Source of the DNA: Anaerolineae bacterium | Lineage (GTDB): Bacteria; Chloroflexota; Anaerolineae; Anaerolineales; RBG-16-64-43 | NCBI GenBank assembly: GCA_003141675.1 | Contig: PLND01000072.1 | Location: 7,904-65,150 of the forward strand | Direction of reading: 5' to 3' | DNA: 57,247 nt | Part shown: positions 8,574 to 16,910 of the stretch, piece by piece | Layout of the letters: each line of letters starts with the position of its first letter | Numbering within the stretch: position 1 is the stretch's first letter | Translations under genes and position numbers: made by a program | The notes under the pieces: generated by a model | What the model saw: the letters and a program-made list of their open reading frames with translations, nothing else | What the model was told of the DNA's origin: nothing | The model's database searches: none

Positions 8574-9308
8574 TTAATTTCCGTTGGGATTGGAATCTGC
8601 AAGACAGTGCGGCGGACCGTATTGGCCCGATTCCGTGTTGAGCGGCATCCCGAAATATGGCGAGGGATCGAGTGTATTGGCGATATCGGTCTCGTTGCGG
8701 AACCCTCCCTGGCCGTCGCCGAGCACGATCGAAAGGTGCAAGTGCACACCGCTGGGGTTGGCTGGATCGCCGGAGTAATTCCCTTGGAAACCAAGCCTCT
8801 GACCCATCCTCACCGGCTTCTCCATCGTGCCCGGCGGAAATCCCGCGTCGATGAACGAATTGCCCTGCGGGTCGGCCATGTGGGCGTAGTAAATCCAGAT
8901 CGTGCGACCCGGCGCGAGCGGATCGTCCGGCACGCGGATGATCACGGCACTCTTCCAATCCGCGAGGCGGGTGAGAAAACCATCGGATGCGGAATAGACC
9001 GGGGTTTGGCCGAGGGGCAGGTTCCCGAAGACATCGATTCCCTGGTGCCGCTCGAGCGGCTGGAATGTGCCGCCCCAAAGGTAGCCGATGTAGCCGTCGG
9101 TCGGAAACGCAAACAGCGCCCCCTCGCAGCGTGAATTTGCGCGCGTCACCCAGTCCGGATGCGCGGCGGGAGAGTGCAAATATTCCCACACCAGCGCGTT
9201 GCGTTTCGGATCGCCCAACCGTCCGCGGAGGATCAGATACGCCAGGACCGCTGCTGCGACCAGCACGGCGAAGAGGATCAAACCCAGCGCCGGAAGGAGC
9301 GGGTTCAT
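8574..9308 (-). CDS. Membrane-anchored M23 (LytM-like) peptidase
   Basis: This is a 244-residue protein if started at 9308, where the ATG overlaps the upstream stop by four bases (ATGA). Residues 1-25 form one transmembrane anchor (LLPALGLILFAVLVAAAVLAYL). The remainder matches an M23 fold: the metal motif HQGID in ERHQGIDVFG (H-x3-D) and the paired histidines in GVHLHLSI (HxH), with Gly/Pro-rich strands between and a conserved IYYAHMAD segment. M23 enzymes cleave peptide cross-bridges in peptidoglycan, or act as scaffolds if inactive. Here the visible metal residues are intact. It is coupled to the HExxH protein upstream. Confidence 0.8.
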   Translation of the reverse strand: MNPLLPALGLILFAVLVAAAVLAYLILRGRLGDPKRNALVWEYLHSPAAHPDWVTRANSRCEGALFAFPTDGYIGYLWGGTFQPLERHQGIDVFGNLPLGQTPVYSASDGFLTRLADWKSAVIIRVPDDPLAPGRTIWIYYAHMADPQGNSFIDAGFPPGTMEKPVRMGQRLGFQGNYSGDPANPSGVHLHLSIVLGDGQGGFRNETDIANTLDPSPYFGMPLNTESGQYGPPHCLADSNPNGN

Positions 9309-10954
9309 TCGACGCGCAACCAGGTTCCGCCGGTTCGTTGCCAAATCTGTGCTCCCTTCTCCAAACCGCCGAAAGGCCGAACGGCCACTTCGGCGCGGCC
9401 GCTTTCCAGGAAGATATCCAACGGTTCGTACCCGCTGCGGAGCACGGCGCTGGTGAGTCGGCGGTAGCCGTCCGCCAGCGGAGAAACAAACGCCGGATCG
9501 GGTGCGCGCCGCTGTCTGGCAGTGAGCACCTGTTCGATGGCGCCGAGATTCTCCCAGGCTCCGTTCCAATCATGCTCGCCTGCCTGCCGTCGCGCCACGC
9601 GGAACATCGTTTCCAGGGCGATCGATTCGGCGATTTCAGGCGAGGCGAGGTAATCGGCCGTCATCCCCCGCTTCCGCGCGGCGGGGAGATCCGGAATCCA
9701 TATGTCGGAGACTTCGCTGCCGGGCGTATAAAGATCCTGATATCTTCTCAGATCGTCAAAAAAGTTGATGGTGAATTTTACATCCTCAACCTGTTCGGAG
9801 TCCGGCGCGCGCACCCGGAGTGTGTCCAGCCATTCCGATTCGCAGTCGGCCAAATGCGATTGCAAGTGTGCATTCAGCATCGAATCCAGTGCTGCGCTCG
9901 GCGGTTGGACGCTTGCGGGATCGCGAAACATGGCATAGACCCGGTCCCAACCAAACCGATCAATCAGAAATTCCACGAACGCCCCGGCTTCGATATAGGC
10001 CGTCTCATGCTGGGTCGAAATAAAAGAATCCGCCAATGTGGCAAGCGGGATGTAATCGCCGGATTGAACCACAACCGCCGCCCGGTCTTCGAGCGGTTCC
10101 GGCGTGTGGTAATGCCCGCCGGTCATATACACTGCCCAACCTTCGCTAAGCATCGCGGGCGGGTAGCGGTTCGGCGGGAAATTCGCACCGGCGACGAGGT
10201 GAACCATCTCGTGGGTGAGCACCACCGGAAAATCCGTTCCGGTGGCGTTCCGGTCCATATAGGAAAGGACTCCTTCGCCGTCGGCCAATCCGCCCTGGCC
10301 ATAAAGTCTGGGAAGAAAAACAACGGTGAGCTTCGACGAACTGGCCAGCATCCTGGTAATGATTTCGCGGTAGGCCTGTTCCGTTAATTTCATTAATTCG
10401 GCGAGGTCGCGTTCGCTTTCGGTTCCGGTCAGATAATAGTAATTACAGCAAGTGCCTGCCGCTTCCCGCCAAACCGTATTCTGCCGCAACACGGGCCGCA
10501 GAGCGGCGGGCAGGATCCGCACTGGGTATTGCAGCAAGGTCGCATTATTTAAAGGATCGGTTCCGGTCCCGCCGGCCGGGTTGACGAAAAGCGTATGCCA
10601 CCCGCTCTCGTCGGCGGAATTCCAGATCCACGGCCATTGCGCGAGCCAAAAAACGCCCATCCGGTTGCGGGGAAGATTCCCCTCGACCAAGGGGGAAGCG
10701 TTGGGAGAATCCAGATGCACCTGCAGTTGAGTATTTCCAGGGGTTGAATCCGTCTGCGCCTCAACCCCCAACCAATCCCCGTCGTACATGGCGCCGTCGG
10801 GGAAAACCGATAACCGATACGGGGTGGCGTCCTTCGTCCCGGACCAGTCGGCCGGCAAGGGACGGATTTCCGACCGGTGCGGCGCATTCCACAGTGTCGC
10901 AACCGCCAGAATCAGCACCAGCCCGGCCGAATAAGCGATCCGGCGATCAATCAT
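9305..10954 (-). CDS. Membrane-anchored gluzincin metallopeptidase (HExxH...E)
   Basis: This 549-residue protein has an N-terminal signal anchor (AYSAGLVLILAVATLW). An all-beta region of about 150 residues follows, then a helical metallopeptidase domain containing VVLTHEMVHLVAG and, 17 residues after the second His, LSEGWAVYM. The HExxH plus downstream Glu pattern is that of gluzincins, related to the M1/peptidase MA-like domain. A second long helical region ends the protein. It is probably exported and membrane-tethered. Substrate is unknown. The stop overlaps the ATG of the M23 peptidase, suggesting joint translation and perhaps a shared role at the cell surface. Confidence 0.7.
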   Translation of the reverse strand: MIDRRIAYSAGLVLILAVATLWNAPHRSEIRPLPADWSGTKDATPYRLSVFPDGAMYDGDWLGVEAQTDSTPGNTQLQVHLDSPNASPLVEGNLPRNRMGVFWLAQWPWIWNSADESGWHTLFVNPAGGTGTDPLNNATLLQYPVRILPAALRPVLRQNTVWREAAGTCCNYYYLTGTESERDLAELMKLTEQAYREIITRMLASSSKLTVVFLPRLYGQGGLADGEGVLSYMDRNATGTDFPVVLTHEMVHLVAGANFPPNRYPPAMLSEGWAVYMTGGHYHTPEPLEDRAAVVVQSGDYIPLATLADSFISTQHETAYIEAGAFVEFLIDRFGWDRVYAMFRDPASVQPPSAALDSMLNAHLQSHLADCESEWLDTLRVRAPDSEQVEDVKFTINFFDDLRRYQDLYTPGSEVSDIWIPDLPAARKRGMTADYLASPEIAESIALETMFRVARRQAGEHDWNGAWENLGAIEQVLTARQRRAPDPAFVSPLADGYRRLTSAVLRSGYEPLDIFLESGRAEVAVRPFGGLEKGAQIWQRTGGTWLRVE

Positions 10955-10987
10955 CCTCCGGATTATACCGGGAGCGGGCTTGCAGTT

Positions 10988-10996
10988 TGGTATAAT
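10988..10996 (+). promoter_or_regulatory. Extended -10 promoter of rpsO
   Basis: TGG immediately precedes a perfect TATAAT (10991-10996). There is no convincing -35, so recognition probably relies on the TGn extension. The resulting leader of about 75 bases before the rpsO start is long enough for the S15 autoregulatory structure known from other bacteria, but I cannot prove a fold. Confidence 0.65.
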
Positions 10997-11076
10997 CTCC
11001 CACTCCTGACTAGACCCCCCGGAGGCAAATAGCTACCGGACGGGCGACCTGCAGGAAAGAAAAGGACGCAGAAGTC

Positions 11077-11352
11077 ATGCCTCTTCCAAAGGACCAAAAA
11101 CAGAAAGTCATGGGCCAGTTCCGCCGAAAAGAAGGCGACACTGGCTCGCCCGAGGTGCAGATCGCGGTGCTGACCGCGCGCATCAACCAGCTCAACGAGC
11201 ACCTCAAGAAAAACAAGCACGACGAATCCTCCCGGCGCGGGTTGCTGAAAATGGTGGGACAGAGACGCCGCCATCTGGCGTATCTGGGCAAAACCAACCC
11301 GGAAAAATACCGCGAGGTGACGGAAAAACTTAATTTGCGTCAAACCCAATAG
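11077..11352 (+). CDS. rpsO: 30S ribosomal protein S15
   Basis: This is a 91-residue primary 16S rRNA-binding protein of the small subunit platform. The family hallmarks are clear: [46 protein letters not shown] and a Tyr-rich C-terminal helix. Length equals the usual 88-91. It is monocistronic here, with its own extended -10 promoter and a very strong terminator immediately downstream. Unlike many bacteria, pnp is not next to it. Confidence 0.97.
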   Translation: MPLPKDQKQKVMGQFRRKEGDTGSPEVQIAVLTARINQLNEHLKKNKHDESSRRGLLKMVGQRRRHLAYLGKTNPEKYREVTEKLNLRQTQ

Positions 11353-11357
11353 GCGCA

Positions 11358-11395
11358 AAAACCGCCTCTCCCAATAGGAGAGGCGGTTTTCTTTT
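11358..11395 (+). terminator. Intrinsic terminator of rpsO
   Basis: A perfect 14-bp stem (AAAACCGCCTCTCC at 11358-11371 against 11377-11390) with a 5-base loop is followed by TTTTCTTTT. The adjoining A-run could make it work weakly for the convergent ssb transcript as well. Confidence 0.92.
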
Positions 11396-11513
11396 AAGCC
11401 CCGCTTTCGTTATCCGATGGGTAGGTTTGAAACAACCTTGGGGTTAATCCCATCGGGTTTGCCGATCTCCCATTCCTTCAGGAAGAACTGCGTAACGATC
11501 GGCGAAAGCGGTG

Positions 11514-11894
11514 TCAGGCAGCGGTTTCCTCTTCGGCTACCGCAGCCACCTCGGGCTCTTCCGGTTTCCGGTCCAGGATTTGCATGACCCCGCCGACCAC
11601 TTTTGTGCGCGAACGCGGATCCCCCTTGTCATCCTGCCAGTGATCGGTTTGCACGCGGCCTTCCACGTAGACCAGCCGCCCCTTGGAGAGATACTGGTTG
11701 CAAATCTCTCCTAACCGTCCCCAGATTTCGACGGGGAACCATTCGGTGGCTTCCTTGATTTCGCCGTTTCCGTTTTTCCAACGGCTGTCCACTGCGAGCG
11801 AGAAGGAACAGACTTTCTTTCCGGAAGGCAACGCACGCGTTTCCGGATCCTTCCCCAACCGACCGATTAATTGAACACGATTCAGTGCAGGCAT
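11514..11894 (-). CDS. ssb: Single-stranded DNA-binding protein
   Basis: This 126-residue protein has an OB fold. The family features are NRVQLIGRLGKDPETR at the start, VCSFSLAVDSRW, EWFPVEIWGRLGEIC and GRLVYVEGRVQTDHW. SSB coats single-stranded DNA in replication and repair. It is shorter than the typical 150-180 residues because the Gly/Gln-rich linker is nearly absent. The acidic tail ends in EEETAA instead of the usual D-D-I-P-F-like tip that recruits partner proteins. It stands alone, not next to rpsF or rpsR, so it may be a second SSB. Confidence 0.93.
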   Translation of the reverse strand: MPALNRVQLIGRLGKDPETRALPSGKKVCSFSLAVDSRWKNGNGEIKEATEWFPVEIWGRLGEICNQYLSKGRLVYVEGRVQTDHWQDDKGDPRSRTKVVGGVMQILDRKPEEPEVAAVAEEETAA

Positions 11895-12037
11895 AGTATC
11901 CCCCTTTAGATTGTCGGGCCTCAGCCCGGAATAAGTGAAAAAACTATATCATATTTCGGCGCCGTCTGCAACCGGCAAGACGATGGAAAAACTTACCCTT
12001 AGCGGCATCTCCCGATTTGCCGGAGGATGGATTCCAG

Positions 12038-13255
12038 TCAGATCCCGGCGTCATTCAGGTAATATTTTTCGTCAGTCGGGGTCTTGCCGGACGGGTCGAA
12101 CACACTCACCCAGGTTCCCTCCGGAGCCCAGTTATACAACCAATGCCCATCGGCCACGGGTACATTGACGCATCCGTGGGAATGCCGGCCGCCCAGATTG
12201 TTGTGCCAGTATTCCCCGTGAATGGCGCGAGCTCGGTCGAAATACATCACCCAGGGCACATCCCCCACATAGTAATAATCCGATTTGTCCACTTCGAAAC
12301 TGCCGCTCATCGTCTGGATGTCATATTTCTTCTGGATCTGAAACAGGCCGGGGCGGGTCCAATAACCGGGCAACCCGCTGGCGACGAGCGTGGCAAAAAC
12401 CATCCGGTCGCCCTCGTATGCCGCCAGGCTTTGCTCAAACAGGTTTATGCTGATCCATTTCACCCCGGCGGGAATCCCATCCGGACGGACGGTATCCGGG
12501 AACACCAATCCCAAACTCGTTTGCACGATCCACTGGTTGATCCCAACCATGTACCAGGTTGTTTGATCGACCTTTTGGGAATCGAACACCTCCACCGGTG
12601 TGTATCTCGGATAGAAAACGGCATGTTTATCGGCCGACCCGCCCGGCGTCCGGGAGGGATACACGCCTTCGTAGGGCAGCACCCACCCGAAGGGGTGATC
12701 GGGGGTTTGCGCGAGCGCAAAGCCGTTAAACTGGTCTTTGTTGGTGATCGGAGTTAAGTCGTCGCCCCGGACGATCCATCCGTCGCCGGTGCGAAAGAAG
12801 GTTCCTTCGTCGCGGACGATCCTTTGCACATAAGAGACGTACACAAAGCCCTTATAAATCGAGTGGTTGGCATTCCCCGAAATGGCGTCCTCGACGCTGG
12901 AGTAGAAATTCAATTTCGCGTCTTTCCCCGCACGGGCGTAGGAACGATCCAATTGACTCAGGCTGGGGTCGAGCGGCAGGGCGGGCAACGGCCGCCGGGG
13001 AAGCAAGCCTGCCTGCCAGTAATCTACGCGCACAGCGCCCGGACCCGAGTTGGAGCAAAGATCCGGGTAATCCATTTGCGATTCGACGGTGCAGATCACC
13101 CCGGTTGGCTCGCCGGCGGACGCGCGCCATGGGGCTCTCGCTGCGGCGAACGCCGTGAGAAAAAAGACCGGGAGGATTCCCAAAATCGATACACGAAACA
13201 CGCGTATTATCTGGGGATTTCTTTTCGCCAACACGTGTAAACTAACCCTATCCAA
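12038..13255 (-). CDS. L,D-transpeptidase (YkuD domain), membrane-anchored
   Basis: This is a 405-residue protein. A signal anchor covers about residues 18-42. A long N-terminal part of SH3-like strands follows, and a YkuD catalytic domain occupies the C-terminal third. The catalytic motif H-x(n)-SHGCVNV is seen in IHGEYWHNNLGGRHSHGCVNV, with Cys as nucleophile and His in SHGC. Such enzymes make 3-3 cross-links in peptidoglycan or attach proteins to it. It is monocistronic, following the HtrA gene on the same strand after a hairpin. Strongly supported as a family; the exact cross-link type is not shown. Confidence 0.9.
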   Translation of the reverse strand: MDRVSLHVLAKRNPQIIRVFRVSILGILPVFFLTAFAAARAPWRASAGEPTGVICTVESQMDYPDLCSNSGPGAVRVDYWQAGLLPRRPLPALPLDPSLSQLDRSYARAGKDAKLNFYSSVEDAISGNANHSIYKGFVYVSYVQRIVRDEGTFFRTGDGWIVRGDDLTPITNKDQFNGFALAQTPDHPFGWVLPYEGVYPSRTPGGSADKHAVFYPRYTPVEVFDSQKVDQTTWYMVGINQWIVQTSLGLVFPDTVRPDGIPAGVKWISINLFEQSLAAYEGDRMVFATLVASGLPGYWTRPGLFQIQKKYDIQTMSGSFEVDKSDYYYVGDVPWVMYFDRARAIHGEYWHNNLGGRHSHGCVNVPVADGHWLYNWAPEGTWVSVFDPSGKTPTDEKYYLNDAGI

Positions 13256-13290
13256 TCTTATGGAAAAAAGGATCTCAATGAAATATCAAA

Positions 13291-13309
13291 GGCCCGTTCA
13301 TCACGGGCC
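13291..13309 (-). terminator. Weak terminator after the HtrA-like gene
   Basis: A 7-bp GGCCCGT/ACGGGCC stem with a TCATC loop lies between the HtrA stop and the L,D-transpeptidase start. Reading the minus strand, it is followed by TTTGATATTTC, a poor T-tract, so termination is probably partial. Confidence 0.45.
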
Positions 13310-13392
13310 AAATGATACTCCCATCCGTGGGTTTTTTATCGAACGGTGAAATCAACGCTTTTTAACCGGCAATTGTCCAACCTCCGGACGCC

Positions 13393-14562
13393 CTAAGCGG
13401 ACGGACGGGATCCCAAGGTTACCGGAACATCGACGGTCCCTCCGTCACGGTAAACGGTAAAGGTTACGGTGTCCCCCGGTTTATTGTTCATGACGATATA
13501 GGAGACCATGTCGCCGAAACCGTTTACTTTTTGGCCGTTGATAGCGATGATCAGATCGCCGCCTTTTTTCAGGTCCGTGACGTTCGGGATATCCACGGTT
13601 CCCGCGCGTAATCCCCCCGTGTCGGCCGGACCACCCGCTACTACGCTGATGATGTAGACGCCGTAAGTATAGGGCAAACCAAGTTCCTGTTGGATCTGGA
13701 GGTGGATTTCACTCAGACTGCCAAGCCCGAGGTACGGGTAATCGTATTTTCCGGTAGCAAGCAAATCGGGCAGAATCCGTTGGACCAAATTGCTCGACAC
13801 GGCAAACCCCAACCCCGTATTGCTCGCAGTTCCTCCCTGGCCGGTGGACGGGGAGAGAATCGACCGGTTGATCCCGATCACTTCTCCCCGCATGTTGAAC
13901 AATGGACCTCCCGAGTTGCCCGGGTTGAGCGCGGCGTCGGTTTGAATCATATCTCCGATAAGATAGAAACTGCTGTCGCTTGTGGAGGAGAGGGATTCGT
14001 CGGTGCGCCCTTTTGCCGAAACAATGCCGAACGTCAGCGTGTTGTACAGTGCAAAGGGGTTTCCAATCGCGACGACCGGGTCGCCGATTTTTACCTTGGA
14101 GGAATCGCCCATCGTCAGCGGATGCAACTCGCTAGCCGGAGCATCCACGTGAATCACGGCGACATCGGAATCCGGATCCTTGGCCGCTATGGTGCCTTGG
14201 GTCATGAACCCCGAGGGAAAATCCACTTCGATCTGCGTCGCGCTGGCGATGACATGCATGTTGGTCAGGATGTCTCCTTTGGTATCGATGACAAACCCGG
14301 AACCCAGCGCGTCGTTTCCGCTGCCTGCGGGGCCGTACGCAATAATCGTCACCACGCCCGGGTTGACCTTATCATACAAAGCCGCCAGCGAGCCGTCGGC
14401 TCCGACCAGGCTGGTGGCCGGGGCGGAGGTCGGTGTAGGTAAGGGCGTCTGGGTTGCCGTCGCGACGGCGGTTGTCGGAGTGGCTTTCGTCACCGGCAGC
14501 AGCCCGGAACACGCCATCGCCAAAACGCCGAGCACTACCAGAACCATCAGTATTCTCTTCAT
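13393..14562 (-). CDS. HtrA-like serine protease, lipoprotein, with PDZ domain
   Basis: This is a 389-residue S1C protease. The start at 14562 has AAGGAG about eight bases upstream; the ATG at 14568 is too close to it. A lipoprotein signal ends in LAMACSG, followed by a Thr/Pro-rich linker (about residues 25-55). The catalytic triad is His in LTNMHVIAS, Asp in DPDSDVAVI and Ser in NPGNSGGPLF. One C-terminal PDZ domain starts near YLGLG and includes KKGGDLIIAINGQKV. HtrA proteins degrade misfolded proteins outside the membrane. Here it appears anchored by a lipid rather than a helix. Confidence 0.9.
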   Translation of the reverse strand: MKRILMVLVVLGVLAMACSGLLPVTKATPTTAVATATQTPLPTPTSAPATSLVGADGSLAALYDKVNPGVVTIIAYGPAGSGNDALGSGFVIDTKGDILTNMHVIASATQIEVDFPSGFMTQGTIAAKDPDSDVAVIHVDAPASELHPLTMGDSSKVKIGDPVVAIGNPFALYNTLTFGIVSAKGRTDESLSSTSDSSFYLIGDMIQTDAALNPGNSGGPLFNMRGEVIGINRSILSPSTGQGGTASNTGLGFAVSSNLVQRILPDLLATGKYDYPYLGLGSLSEIHLQIQQELGLPYTYGVYIISVVAGGPADTGGLRAGTVDIPNVTDLKKGGDLIIAINGQKVNGFGDMVSYIVMNNKPGDTVTFTVYRDGGTVDVPVTLGSRPSA

Positions 14563-14676
14563 TGTCATCTCTCCTTGAGAAGCGTCCGATCCATTCCCTT
14601 TGGAAGATGAGAACTTCCGCCAAGGCAGCGTTCCCATCCGATCCAAAGGCCGGCCGCTTCGTCATCCGTTGCAGCA

Positions 14677-15633
14677 TTAAACTTGCTTATTCCTCAGTCG
14701 AACGAATTCCTCCAGCAGCTTTCTTTCCGGATCATTCAACCGGGTTGGAATTTCAGCGCGCACTTTCACATACAAATCACCCCGCGCCAAAGGGTTATGC
14801 AGGCGAGGCATCCCCAATCCGCTCAACCGGATCGATTGCCCGGAATTGGTTTCGGGGGGAATTTTCAACAAAATGGATTTCGCGTCGATTGTCGATACAC
14901 GCACTTCGCCCCCCAGGATCATCGTAAACACGTCCACGGGAACCTCGGTGGAGAGATCATCCTCCCGGCGCTCCCAACGCGGGTCATCGGCCACTTGTAC
15001 CTTCAGGTACAGATCGCCCGCGGACCGTCCGGCAACCGCATTGCCTTCACCCGCCAACCGGATTCGCGTTCCAGTTCCGGCCCCCAGCGGGATTTTAACT
15101 TCCAACCTTCGGTTGCCAATTTGCACGATTCGCGTGGATCCACGGAACGCCTCTTCCAACGTGATCGGGACGTCCACATCCGGAAGATTCCGGGGGGATG
15201 CTCGCCCGGTTTCCGGCCGTGCCCGTTGCCCGCGGGCGAAGGTATCCGATTGTTGGATCGGAATATCCCCGAAGATGGATTGGAAGAAGTCGGAGAAATT
15301 GCCGAACATATCGGACAAATCCGCGTATTCGACCCGGCTCCCGCCCTGCGGCATGCCGCCCGCATACTGCGACCAGTCGAACCCGCCCTGCGTTCCGGAA
15401 CGCTGCCATTGCTGGTAATCGCTCCCCACCTGGTCGTAGCGGGCCTTTTTCTGCGGATCGCTGAGGACCTCGTAGGCCTCGTTGATCTCTTTAAATTTTT
15501 CCTCGGCTGCGTGGTTGCCGCGATTGCGATCCGGATGAAATTGCTTGGCCAGCTTACGGTAGGCCTTGCGGATCTCATCGTCATGGGCGCCTCGCGAAAC
15601 CCCGAGCGTTTGATAGTAGTCTTTGTATTCCAT
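14677..15633 (-). CDS. CbpA-type DnaJ co-chaperone
   Basis: This 318-residue J-protein has an N-terminal J domain starting MEYKDYYQTLGVSR, with the essential HPD in KQFHPDRNRG. A Gly/Phe-rich stretch contains MFGNFSDFFQSIFGD. The two C-terminal beta-barrel substrate-binding domains start DVDVPITLEEAFRG. It lacks the four CxxCxGxG zinc modules of classical DnaJ, so it is CbpA-like. It stimulates the DnaK ATPase and delivers clients. It lies just upstream of the HtrA-like protease on the same strand, separated by about 110 bases, so the two may be co-transcribed as protein-quality-control genes. Confidence 0.9.
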   Translation of the reverse strand: MEYKDYYQTLGVSRGAHDDEIRKAYRKLAKQFHPDRNRGNHAAEEKFKEINEAYEVLSDPQKKARYDQVGSDYQQWQRSGTQGGFDWSQYAGGMPQGGSRVEYADLSDMFGNFSDFFQSIFGDIPIQQSDTFARGQRARPETGRASPRNLPDVDVPITLEEAFRGSTRIVQIGNRRLEVKIPLGAGTGTRIRLAGEGNAVAGRSAGDLYLKVQVADDPRWERREDDLSTEVPVDVFTMILGGEVRVSTIDAKSILLKIPPETNSGQSIRLSGLGMPRLHNPLARGDLYVKVRAEIPTRLNDPERKLLEEFVRLRNKQV

Positions 15634-15829
15634 AGTGAAATTGCCTGTCCGGAAATGCGCGAATTTTTCTTTCGATCATTTCATTCTAAGTCGTCGCCGG
15701 ATGAGCGTCAACGCTTTCCACGGCTTCTTACGAAGCTCTAACGAAACTCTCTCCTCTTTCCAAGGAAGTTGGATTTCCCCGGTGAAATGACCGCCTCCCC
15801 GCCGCAAACGACCGTATTAATCGTTCGGT

Positions 15830-15859
15830 TTGCAGGCTTGCGGGCCGGTATGCTATAGT
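15830..15859 (+). promoter_or_regulatory. Promoter of the pseudo-receiver/histidine kinase operon
   Basis: TTGCAG (15830-15835), an 18-base spacer and TATAGT (15854-15859) with a TGC extension form a good sigma-70-type promoter. It lies 80 bases before the 15939 start in a 305-base gap (15634-15938) that otherwise shows nothing. Confidence 0.65.
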
Positions 15860-15938
15860 AGGAACGCAAATTTACCGTGTGACTCGATGTGGAAAATTCG
15901 ATCGCGGAGATTCATTCCGCGAAAGGGCATCGATTGCC

Positions 15939-16910
15939 ATGCCTGGTCCATCCGAAAAAATTCTCATCGCCGATGAAGATCCGGATGTTTTGGATCTGCT
16001 CGCGCGGCAAACCCTCGGACCGTTGGGATATCAACCCTCCATGGCTTCTGACGGCCCGGCCACCATCCACCAGATCCATGTCGTCCATCCGGATATCGTC
16101 ATCGCCAGCCTTACCCTGCCGGGACTAACCGCAAAAGAAGTCCTCATCGTACTGCGCGCGCAGGGATTGGATCCTCTCGTCATCGTCACCGCGCCGGAAG
16201 GTCAGGAAAAGCTGGCCATCCAGGCTTTCCGTTTGGGCGCCAAAGACTATCTCTCCAAGCCGTTGCGGGAAGCCGAGGTGGTTTCCGCCGTGGAACGCGC
16301 GCTCACGGAAGTGCGTTTGCGAAAAGAGCGCGAAGCGCTCACCCGGCGCCTGTCTGAAATGAACCAGGAACTCGAACGCCGCGTCAAGGAACTTAGCCTG
16401 CTGTACGGGATTGGAAAAGCCGTCATCTCGCTCAACCACCTGGACCGGCTGTATGACCGTCTGTTGGAAGGAGCCCGGTACGCAACCGACACCGAGGTGG
16501 CCTGGCTATTGCAGCTGGACGATTCAGGAAAACAGCTGATGCTCCGCAGCCAATACGGATTGCCCCAGGTCCTAGCCGCGAAGGTGAACCAGCCGTGGGA
16601 CGACGGCGTCTCGCCGCTGGTCATCGCCTCGGGCGAGGGGCTGCGTCTGATGGGTAAAAGTCTTCAGCAGTTTAAAATCGCCCAGGTCTGCCAATCGGTC
16701 ATGGTGGCGCCGATCAAAGCCAAAAACGAGTGTTTGGGGGTGATCTCGGTCGGCCATAAAGAGGCCAGGGAATTCCTGCAACGCGATCAGGCGATGCTCG
16801 ACGCCGTGGCCGACTATGCCTCCATCGCGATGATTAATGCCCGTCTCTTCCGGGCGCTGGAAAGCCGCACCGCCGCCAGAAAAACCGACCCGGCTCAAAC
16901 CGATGCCTGA
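15939..16910 (+). CDS. Degenerate receiver plus GAF-domain protein
   Basis: This is a 323-residue soluble protein. The receiver-like domain (about 5-125) keeps the acidic pocket (IADEDPD), the Thr (VIVTAPE) and the Lys (DYLSKPL), but the phospho-acceptor Asp position in PDIVIASLTLPG is Ser. A short coiled coil (ALTRRLSEMNQELERRVKEL) leads into a GAF domain (about 155-310) with VMVAPIKAKNECLGVISVG. It therefore cannot take up phosphate in the usual way. It overlaps the start of the histidine kinase gene by eight bases, so the two are translationally coupled and probably interact. The start at 15939 removes an unconserved 20-residue extension. Confidence 0.8.
   Translation: MPGPSEKILIADEDPDVLDLLARQTLGPLGYQPSMASDGPATIHQIHVVHPDIVIASLTLPGLTAKEVLIVLRAQGLDPLVIVTAPEGQEKLAIQAFRLGAKDYLSKPLREAEVVSAVERALTEVRLRKEREALTRRLSEMNQELERRVKELSLLYGIGKAVISLNHLDRLYDRLLEGARYATDTEVAWLLQLDDSGKQLMLRSQYGLPQVLAAKVNQPWDDGVSPLVIASGEGLRLMGKSLQQFKIAQVCQSVMVAPIKAKNECLGVISVGHKEAREFLQRDQAMLDAVADYASIAMINARLFRALESRTAARKTDPAQTDA

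Noticed and set aside
8494-9573. Long alternative frame antisense/out-of-frame to the M23 peptidase
   Set aside because: Rich in Arg, Ala, Gly and Pro with no conserved motif. The overlapping frame has the complete M23 metal residues.
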